The notes beneath the pieces are model-generated. The model was not told where the DNA came from and searched no databases. It saw nothing but the letters and a program-made list of their open reading frames with translations. Below, piece by piece: positions 5,494 through 10,885 of a stretch of DNA of 10,885 bases. The position numbers were made by a program, and so were the translations under genes. The DNA comes from Vulcanimicrobiota bacterium (GTDB lineage: Bacteria > Vulcanimicrobiota > Vulcanimicrobiia > Vulcanimicrobiales > Vulcanimicrobiaceae), in assembly GCA_030038335.1 (NCBI GenBank), contig JASHPC010000095.1, positions 1 to 10,885 on the forward strand. The letters run 5' to 3'. Position 1 is the first letter of the stretch; every line of letters begins with the position of its first letter.

Positions 5494-6009
5494 GTGAAGG
5501 CTTCGCGCATCGTCGCACTCATCGTGCTTCTCCTCGTCATTGCGTTCGTCGTTTGGTATTTCCTCGTACTCTCCGTTCCACGAACCGCTTTGCTGACGAT
5601 TTACTACGCGAAACTCGACGGCACGTCGCTCGGCACGTGGACGATCTCGCAAAGAGCGCGCGCGCGCGGAGAGAGCTCCGCTGCCTACGAGCGGTACGAA
5701 GCGATGTACGCCGCCGTTCAGAATGTCGCCGGCCCGCCGAGCGAGACGCAAGCGATCAGATTTCCAACGGGGACGCGCGTAGAGGGCGTAACGCTCGACG
5801 GACCGATCGCAAACGTCGATCTCTCCGACGACGTCACGCATCAGGCCGGAAGCTTCGGTGAAGGCGGCGAGTTCAAGGCGCTCGTCTACACGCTGACGGC
5901 GTTGCCCGGGATCGACGGCGTGCAAGTTACCGTCGCCGGTAAACGTCTGGAAACTCTTCCGCACGGAAATCTCGAGCTGGATGCACCGCTCCATCGCACT
6001 GATTGGTAG
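5494..6009 (+). CDS. GerMN-domain membrane-anchored protein
   Basis: This 171-residue protein starts with GTG. Residues 5-28 form one membrane helix without a lipobox Cys, so it is a signal anchor with the rest outside the cytoplasmic membrane. Residues about 33-155 form a GerMN domain, recognisable by the motif ANVDLSDD (106-113), then GSFGEGGEFKALVYTLTALPGIDGVQVTVAGK (119-150, given in part here as family signature). GerMN domains occur in the Bacillus germination protein GerM and in many cell-envelope proteins, and are often encoded with peptidoglycan amidases. The amidase gene begins inside its last 29 bases, which supports a shared cell-wall role. The enzymatic or binding function of the domain is not known to me. 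A (GC)-alternating tract at 5656-5668 encodes RARARG in the first half. Confidence 0.82.
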   Translation: MKASRIVALIVLLLVIAFVVWYFLVLSVPRTALLTIYYAKLDGTSLGTWTISQRARARGESSAAYERYEAMYAAVQNVAGPPSETQAIRFPTGTRVEGVTLDGPIANVDLSDDVTHQAGSFGEGGEFKALVYTLTALPGIDGVQVTVAGKRLETLPHGNLELDAPLHRTDW

Positions 6010-7774
6010 CCTCTTCATAGCGGTCGTGCTTGCGCTGACTCCGTTAGAAGGCGCAGGCGCGCAAGCCGACGCGAATCTAAGCATCGTCAACGCGGCGTTC
6101 GTCAGCGTCGAGGATCCTTCGCTTCATGCGCTCCTCGAGCGTCTCGCAGCAGCGCTCACGTGGCACGCGGGCGACCCCGACGTGCTCGTGACGACCGCGA
6201 ACCACGCCGTCATCGCGTTTCGCGTCGGAGAGCGCGAATACCACGTCGGAACGGTGAGCGCGCAAGCTCGTTACGCGCCGTACCTCAAAGGCAGCATTCC
6301 CTATCTTCCTTTAACTGAGCTCCTGTCTGCGCTCTCGTTGCGCGGATTCCCCAATGGCCGCACGCTGCTCTTGGAGCCGCTCATCTCGTCGCTCGAGGTT
6401 CGAACGAGCCTCCAGGGCTCGAGCATCGTCGCGCAGGCGGCAATGCCGTTGACACCGCGGCTCGTCTCTCAAGACGATTCCACGGTGACGTATGCGTTCG
6501 ACGGCGTGGGAAGCTCCGTCGCGGGGACGCGGAGCGTCGACGCCGGAGGAGTTCGCAGCGTCAGCGTTCGCTCGACGGGGACGCTGCAGACCGCGCAGAC
6601 GCTCGTCACGGTGAATCTCGAACCGCACGCAATAGCGTCTGACCCGCAGAGCGATGACGGACGCGACTTCCTGTTGCCGATCGACGCCCAGTCGCAAGAA
6701 CCGGCTCCTGCCGCCTCCTTTTCCGAAACGCGCGTCACGGCGGTCGACGTCATGCCGGCCTCGGATGCATTCACGGTGGACGTCGTGATCGCGGGTGACG
6801 CAACGTACGAGTGGCATCGACTCGCCGCTCCCGACAACCGGTTTTGGATCGACATACGCGGTGCGCAACTGAGCGCGCCGCCACGGGACGACGTATGGAC
6901 CGGCACCGTCACCGGCGTGCGCGTGAGCCAGCAGACGCCGACCGTGGTTCGCATCGCGCTCTCGCTAACGGCGCACGACGCAATCGACGTCGTACCGTCG
7001 GCCGACGGCGTTCGCGTCATCATTCATGACGAGGTTGCGGCAGACGCTCCGCATGCCGGAAGCGGCAGCATTGGAACGACGGTCGCGGCCACCGTCGAAA
7101 GGCCACCGCCCTCGCCATCGAGTTCGCCGACGTCACTCACCACGCAGCTCGTTACGCCCGTGCCCGTGCGTCAATCGTACGTTCCGACGAATCCGAAGCT
7201 CATCGTCATCGACCCGGGACACGGCGGTGACGATCCCGGCACGGTCAACGGCAACGCGCAGGAGAAGACGTTCACGCTCGATATCGCAAAGCGTCTGCGC
7301 GCCGTGCTCATCGCTCGCGGATGGCAAGTAAAGATGACCCGCGAAACCGACACCGAGGTCGATCCCGTCGCGACGACCGATCACGACGAGCTGCAAGCAC
7401 GCGACGACGTTGCCAACGCCAACGGAGCGCGCATCTTCATCTCGATTCACGTGAACGCGTACTCGCAGCCGGGGCCGAACGGCACGACGACGTACTATTC
7501 GAAGCCGGAAGACGTGCCGCTTGCCAACGACGTTCAGTCGGCGATCGCGTCGCGCGTTGGAATGAAGGACGACGGTATCGTGAAGATGCATTTCTACGTG
7601 ACGCTGCACGCACGCATGCCGGCGGTGCTGGTAGAGACCGCATTCATTACGAATCCTGGCGATCTTGCGCGGTTGGAGTCTCCGGCGTGGCGGCAGCGGA
7701 TGGCCGAAGCGATGGCGGACGGCATCGAGAGATACGCGCGCGAGAATCCGCTTCCACCCGCTCCCACGCAGTGA
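5981..7774 (+). CDS. Secreted N-acetylmuramoyl-L-alanine amidase with AMIN domain
   Basis: A signal peptide spans residues 1-27 (cleavage near GAGA-QA). Residues about 30-160 resemble the copper amine oxidase N-terminal-like domain often used as a stalk in envelope proteins. An AMIN domain (about 250-350; RVTAVDVMPASDAFTVDVVI) should bind peptidoglycan. After a Pro/Ser/Thr-rich linker (about 352-402) comes an Amidase_3 domain (406-588). Its zinc ligands are H414 in IDPGHGG, E428 in NAQEKTF and H490 in ISIHVNA, and the catalytic Glu is E552 in LVETAFITNP; all are present. The enzyme cleaves the bond between N-acetylmuramic acid and L-alanine, as in daughter-cell separation or wall turnover. 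No helix inserted over the active site, of the kind regulated by EnvC/NlpD in proteobacterial AmiB/C, stands out. It overlaps gerMN by 29 bases and murI by 4 bases. Confidence 0.93.
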   Translation: MHRSIALIGSLFIAVVLALTPLEGAGAQADANLSIVNAAFVSVEDPSLHALLERLAAALTWHAGDPDVLVTTANHAVIAFRVGEREYHVGTVSAQARYAPYLKGSIPYLPLTELLSALSLRGFPNGRTLLLEPLISSLEVRTSLQGSSIVAQAAMPLTPRLVSQDDSTVTYAFDGVGSSVAGTRSVDAGGVRSVSVRSTGTLQTAQTLVTVNLEPHAIASDPQSDDGRDFLLPIDAQSQEPAPAASFSETRVTAVDVMPASDAFTVDVVIAGDATYEWHRLAAPDNRFWIDIRGAQLSAPPRDDVWTGTVTGVRVSQQTPTVVRIALSLTAHDAIDVVPSADGVRVIIHDEVAADAPHAGSGSIGTTVAATVERPPPSPSSSPTSLTTQLVTPVPVRQSYVPTNPKLIVIDPGHGGDDPGTVNGNAQEKTFTLDIAKRLRAVLIARGWQVKMTRETDTEVDPVATTDHDELQARDDVANANGARIFISIHVNAYSQPGPNGTTTYYSKPEDVPLANDVQSAIASRVGMKDDGIVKMHFYVTLHARMPAVLVETAFITNPGDLARLESPAWRQRMAEAMADGIERYARENPLPPAPTQ

Positions 7775-8550
7775 TCGGGCTCTTCGACTCCGGACTCGGC
7801 GGGCTCACCGTGCTTCGTCGCCTTCGGGAGCGGCTTCCTCGCGCCGACGTTCTCTATTTTGCCGATCAAGCGAACGTGCCGTACGGCGACCGGAGCGCCG
7901 AGAGCCTTCGCGAACTGCTGCGCGCGAACGTCGAGCTCTTGAACGCTCGTGGCTGCGACGCGATCGTCATGGCGTGCAATACGAGTTGCGCGATCGCAAG
8001 CAGTTACGGGTGGCCGCATTCGAGCGCGCCGATCTTCGATCTCATCGAAGCGGCTGCGTCGGCCGTCGTTGCATCAGGGCACCGCAGGATCGCCGTCGTT
8101 GCGACCGCGGCAACTGTGCGATCGGGAGCGTACGCTCGCGCGATCGACGAGCGCGCCCACGATGCGACCGTCGTCGAGGTTGCCGCTCCGGCTCTCGTCC
8201 CGCTCATCGAAGCGCGCGCTAACGAACGTGACGTCGACGCGGCGGTCGGCGCCGTGTGTGCCGATCTCCCGGAAGAGGTCGAGGCTCTCGTGTACGGTTG
8301 CACGCATTACCCGCTCGTCGACGAAACGTTTGCGCGTCACCTTCGCGCGCGCGTCGAAAGAATCGATCCAGCATGCGCGCAAGCAGCGAACGTCGCCGTT
8401 GCGGCGCAGAGCGGCGGTTTTGCTGCGGGGAGCGGTGAAACGCACTTCATCACGAGCGGGCCGCTGGAAGTATTTTCGGCACGCATCGCCGCGTTCGACG
8501 GCGCCGTCACGTCGGTTACGGCGCACGGGGCAGGCACGCCTCGGGCGTGA
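7771..8550 (+). CDS. murI: Glutamate racemase
   Basis: This 259-residue protein, the usual size for MurI, supplies D-glutamate for the peptidoglycan stem peptide in the cytoplasm. The motif IGLFDSGLGGLTVL (2-15) carries the conserved D6-S7. The two catalytic cysteines that remove and return the alpha proton are C69 in VMACNTSCA and C177 in VYGCTHYPL, with H179 beside the latter. VPYGDR (36-41) is also typical. The substrate loop reads FADQANVPYG where many MurI proteins have GDTARVPYG, so this is a divergent subfamily. The start is GTG at 7771, sharing the GTGA overlap with the amidase stop. No N-terminal extension of the UDP-MurNAc-alanine-responsive E. coli type is present. A 25-base gap separates it from the prenyl synthase gene. 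Confidence 0.94.
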   Translation: MIGLFDSGLGGLTVLRRLRERLPRADVLYFADQANVPYGDRSAESLRELLRANVELLNARGCDAIVMACNTSCAIASSYGWPHSSAPIFDLIEAAASAVVASGHRRIAVVATAATVRSGAYARAIDERAHDATVVEVAAPALVPLIEARANERDVDAAVGAVCADLPEEVEALVYGCTHYPLVDETFARHLRARVERIDPACAQAANVAVAAQSGGFAAGSGETHFITSGPLEVFSARIAAFDGAVTSVTAHGAGTPRA

Positions 8551-8575
8551 AACGAAGGCGCACAGCGCACCGAAC

Positions 8576-9616
8576 ATGAGCACGCCTCTCGCGCAGCCAC
8601 CGGTCGACATGCTCCCGTCGATACTCGTCACGTATCCGCCACGCATTGCCGAAGCGATGCGCCGCGAAGCACTTGCACCAGCGTCTATGACGGGCCGTAT
8701 GTCGGGTTACCATATGGGCTGGCTCGACGACAGCGGGCGAGAACGCAAAACCGTTACGGGAAAACTCGTGCGGCCGAGTCTCTGCCTATGGGCATGCGAA
8801 GCATGCGGAGGCGACGTCAATCGCGCGCTTCCCGCTGCAACGGCGGTCGAGTGGGTGCACAACTTCACGCTGGTTCACGACGACATTCAAGACGGCGATA
8901 GGAGCCGTCACGGCCGTCCGACCGTCTGGGCGTTGTGGGGCGTCGCGCAAGCGATCAACGCCGGCGACGCATTGCACGCGCTTGCGTTTCGCGTGCTCTC
9001 GAAGAGCGACGCCGACCCGCAACGATCGCTGTGCGCGGTTCGCGCGCTCTCGACGGCGACGCTCGAAGTCGTCGAGGGACAGTGTCTCGATCTCGCGCTC
9101 GAGGGGCGTGTGCACGTCACGCTGCGTGGGTACCTACGAATGGTGCGCGCAAAGACGGGAGCGCTCTTAGGCGCAGCGCTCGAGATGGGAGCGCTCTTGA
9201 GCGGAGCTCCCGAGAAAACCGTCCGACAGTTTCGGCGCGCCGGATATCTCCTTGGCCTCGCGTTTCAAATGCGTGACGATTGGCTGGGCACGTGGGGCGA
9301 CTCCACGCTGACCGGCAAGTCCAGCGCGGGAGACGTGGGCCGAAGAAAAGCGTCGTATCCGCTCGTCGCCGCATATCACGCGCTTCCGTCCGATGGACAG
9401 CGTCGCTTGCGGCGTGCCTTCGCCAAGCGAACCGACGAAGCGACGCAAGAAATTCGTTCGCTCCTACTCGATGCGGGAGGGAGCGAGTTGACGCACGCGG
9501 CGCCGTTGCGCTTTGCGGAGAAAGCAGTTTCGGTGATTGCGGCGTGCGGCGTTCCAAAAACGTTTCTCGAGAGCTTCAGCGAGATTGCGTCGTATGTTGC
9601 ACGCCGAGCCCGCTGA
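8576..9616 (+). CDS. Short-chain trans-polyprenyl diphosphate synthase (FPP/GGPP type)
   Basis: This 346-residue protein has an all-alpha isoprenoid synthase pattern. The first Asp-rich motif is D102-D103-I-Q-D106, without the two-residue insertion of typical bacterial FPP synthases. The second is D234-D-W-L-G-T-W-G-D242, where the usual third Asp is Gly as in actinobacterial-type GGPP/FPP synthases. The IPP-binding site reads G-K63-L-V-R66-P in place of GGKRxRP, keeping the key Lys and Arg. GKSSAGDVGRRKASYP (247-262) is the usual flexible-loop region. An aromatic F97 five residues before the first DDxxD favours a short product (C15-C20). The enzyme would condense IPP with allylic diphosphates. 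Its place before fni and hpnC suggests it supplies FPP for hopanoid synthesis. The ATG at 8576 follows a weak GAAGG. A later ATG at 8609 is possible. Confidence 0.92.
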   Translation: MSTPLAQPPVDMLPSILVTYPPRIAEAMRREALAPASMTGRMSGYHMGWLDDSGRERKTVTGKLVRPSLCLWACEACGGDVNRALPAATAVEWVHNFTLVHDDIQDGDRSRHGRPTVWALWGVAQAINAGDALHALAFRVLSKSDADPQRSLCAVRALSTATLEVVEGQCLDLALEGRVHVTLRGYLRMVRAKTGALLGAALEMGALLSGAPEKTVRQFRRAGYLLGLAFQMRDDWLGTWGDSTLTGKSSAGDVGRRKASYPLVAAYHALPSDGQRRLRRAFAKRTDEATQEIRSLLLDAGGSELTHAAPLRFAEKAVSVIAACGVPKTFLESFSEIASYVARRAR

Positions 9617-10637
9617 CGCTACGGTCGGCCGCAAGGCCGACCATTTGCGCATCAACATCGAGCGAGACGTCGCGGCGAAGGGCGTGACGTCCGGCTTCGA
9701 AGGCTGGCGCTTCGAGCATTGCGCGCTGCCGGAGATCGATCTCGACGACGTCGACTGCGGCGCCGTGCTCTTCGGACGTCCGCTTCGCGCGCCATTGCTC
9801 GTATCGTGCATGACGGGGGGCACCGAGGAGGCGCACGCGATCAATCGACGGCTCGCGCGCGTCGCGCAGCGTGCGGGGATCGCAATGGGCGTCGGCTCCG
9901 GACGCGTGCTGCTGGAGGACCCGGAGCTGCTTCCGACGTTCGACGTGCGCGATGCGATGCCCGACGTGCCGCTTCTCGCAAACATCGGCGCGGTACAGCT
10001 CAACCGCGGCTATGGCGTGGACGCGTGCCAGCGGCTCGTCGACATGCTGCGCGCGGACGCACTGGTTCTTCATCTGAACGCGATTCAGGAAGCCGTTCAA
10101 GTCGAAGGCGACACGTGCTTCTCCGGGTTACTCGAGAAGATCGCGCGCCTTTGTGACGCGTTGACCGTTCCCGTCGTCGTGAAAGAGGTTGGATGGGGGC
10201 TTGCGCCCGACGTCGTAACGAGGCTGCTCGACGCGGGCGTCGTTGCCGTCGACGTTGCGGGAGCAGGTGGCACGTCGTGGAGCGAGGTCGAACGCGAGCG
10301 TCTCGTCGAGCCTCGCCGCCGGCGCGTCGCCGCAGCGTTTGCGGGCTGGGGAGTTCCGACCGCCGAGTGCATCGTTCGCGCGCGCTCCGTCGCGCCGAAT
10401 GCCGTTATCATCGCCAGCGGTGGCGTACGCGACGGCGTCGACGTTGCGAAAGCGATCGCGCTCGGCGCCGACGTTGCGGGAATCGCAGGAGGCTTTCTGC
10501 GTGCCGCTTCCGAGTGCGAAGAGGCCGCCGACGATTATGCTTGGGAGCTCGTTAGCACGCTTCGCATCGCGATGTTCGCCGTTGGAGCGCGCACGCTTCT
10601 CGATCTCAAGAAGACGCCACGCCTGGAGCGAACGTGA
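9594..10637 (+). CDS. fni: Type 2 isopentenyl-diphosphate delta-isomerase (FMN-dependent)
   Basis: This 347-residue TIM-barrel protein interconverts IPP and DMAPP with reduced FMN and Mg. It shows R13-K-x-D16-H17 (GRKADHLRI), SCMTGGT (71-77), GVGSGRV (99-105), ANIGAVQL (129-136), H160-L-N162-A-I-Q165-E166 and EGDT (171-174), K197 in VVVKEVGWG, GAGGTSWSEVE (223-233) and the FMN phosphate site ASGGVRDG (274-281). The Gln and Glu at 165-166 correspond to the family's acid/base Gln and Mg-binding Glu. The canonical HLNPLQE...QPEGD block has conservative changes here (A163, I164, V170). The ATG at 9594 starts inside the last 23 bases of the prenyl synthase gene, and the stop overlaps hpnC by 4 bases, so it sits in the middle of a prenyl lipid operon and would balance IPP and DMAPP for the preceding enzyme. 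Confidence 0.94.
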   Translation: MLHAEPADATVGRKADHLRINIERDVAAKGVTSGFEGWRFEHCALPEIDLDDVDCGAVLFGRPLRAPLLVSCMTGGTEEAHAINRRLARVAQRAGIAMGVGSGRVLLEDPELLPTFDVRDAMPDVPLLANIGAVQLNRGYGVDACQRLVDMLRADALVLHLNAIQEAVQVEGDTCFSGLLEKIARLCDALTVPVVVKEVGWGLAPDVVTRLLDAGVVAVDVAGAGGTSWSEVERERLVEPRRRRVAAAFAGWGVPTAECIVRARSVAPNAVIIASGGVRDGVDVAKAIALGADVAGIAGGFLRAASECEEAADDYAWELVSTLRIAMFAVGARTLLDLKKTPRLERT

Positions 10638-10885
10638 GCGAGTACACGGAACTCCAGGCTGCCGACGCGTACTGCAGGCTCCTGACGCGCAAACACTACG
10701 AGAACTTTCTCATCGTTTCCGGCTTGCCGAAGGGGCGCATGCGATCGGACCTCATGCGCGTCTATGCGTACTGCCGCACGACCGACGACTTCGGCGACGA
10801 GAGCGGAAGCGCTGGGCGCGAGCGGCTCCACGCATGGCGCTCGCAGTTGCGCGCTCTCTTCGAAGGCGGAGCGGTGGTTCATCCC
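10634..10885 (+). CDS. hpnC: Squalene pathway enzyme HpnC-like, 3' end cut off
   Basis: Only the first 84 codons lie in the window. The start is GTG in a GTGA overlap with fni. HYENF at 21-25 followed by IVSGLP (27-32) is the characteristic HpnC opening, and YCRTTDDFGDE (46-56) is the first Asp-rich motif of squalene/phytoene synthases. HpnC converts presqualene diphosphate to hydroxysqualene, between HpnD and HpnE, in the hopanoid route. HpnD or a general squalene/phytoene synthase cannot be fully excluded without the rest of the protein, but the HYENF block favours HpnC. Its position after an FPP-type synthase and fni supports a squalene/hopanoid operon running past the right edge. Confidence 0.85.
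   Translation, partial: MSEYTELQAADAYCRLLTRKHYENFLIVSGLPKGRMRSDLMRVYAYCRTTDDFGDESGSAGRERLHAWRSQLRALFEGGAVVHP

Noticed and set aside
5656..5668. Alternating GC tract as a Z-DNA or regulatory element
   Set aside because: It is only 13 bases long inside the GerMN coding region, encodes RARARG, and is expected at this GC content.
7949..8575. N-terminal extension of the prenyl synthase frame back into murI
   Set aside because: It overlaps the conserved murI gene in another frame and reads as Arg/Ser-rich shadow. The synthase start at 8576 fits family length.

Overview
The window is a compact, GC-rich bacterial chromosome segment with almost no intergenic space. Genes abut or overlap by 1 to 29 bases, several start codons are GTG, and Shine-Dalgarno (SD) sequences are weak or absent before most genes. 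The gene mix combines a GerMN protein, an AMIN/Amidase_3 peptidoglycan amidase, murI, an actinobacterial/archaeal-type prenyl synthase, a type 2 IPP isomerase and an HpnC-type squalene pathway enzyme. It suggests an uncultured soil-type lineage such as Eremiobacterota (WPS-2) or a related Terrabacteria group. That placement is inference from gene content only.

Left part (1-1931): a class I flavin disulfide reductase on the minus strand, cut by the window edge, diverges from a plus-strand DHA1-type MFS exporter. Their annotated ATGs overlap in a shared CATG. Middle (1912-2606): a minus-strand vapBC toxin-antitoxin pair sits between the MFS gene and the next block. Its 5' side carries a good promoter overlapped by an 11-bp perfect inverted repeat, and the predicted transcript starts at the vapB ATG (leaderless).

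Metal block (2602-4470, minus): a 622-residue fusion of a two-domain multicopper oxidase with an eight-helix ZIP metal transporter, joined by a Met-rich linker. Its start codon and SD lie inside a perfect 20-bp palindrome. The same palindrome also supplies an SD and ATG to a 22-codon ORF on the plus strand, which ends in an ATGA overlap with a DUF5996 gene (4550-5455).

Right part (5494-10885, plus): an apparent operon of GerMN protein, AMIN-Amidase_3, glutamate racemase (murI), short-chain prenyl diphosphate synthase, type 2 isopentenyl diphosphate isomerase (fni) and the start of hpnC. The first three serve cell-wall synthesis and remodelling. The last three lead from IPP/DMAPP to FPP and on towards squalene and hopanoids, so the operon joins peptidoglycan and membrane-lipid functions. 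The hopanoid pathway probably continues beyond the right edge.

The items most worth a second look are the oxidase-ZIP fusion with its Met-rich linker, the two-way palindrome that controls its start, and the nested palindromes and leaderless promoter of vapBC. I saw no tRNA, rRNA, CRISPR array, insertion sequence or convincing intrinsic terminator, and no stretch over 300 bases without a gene.
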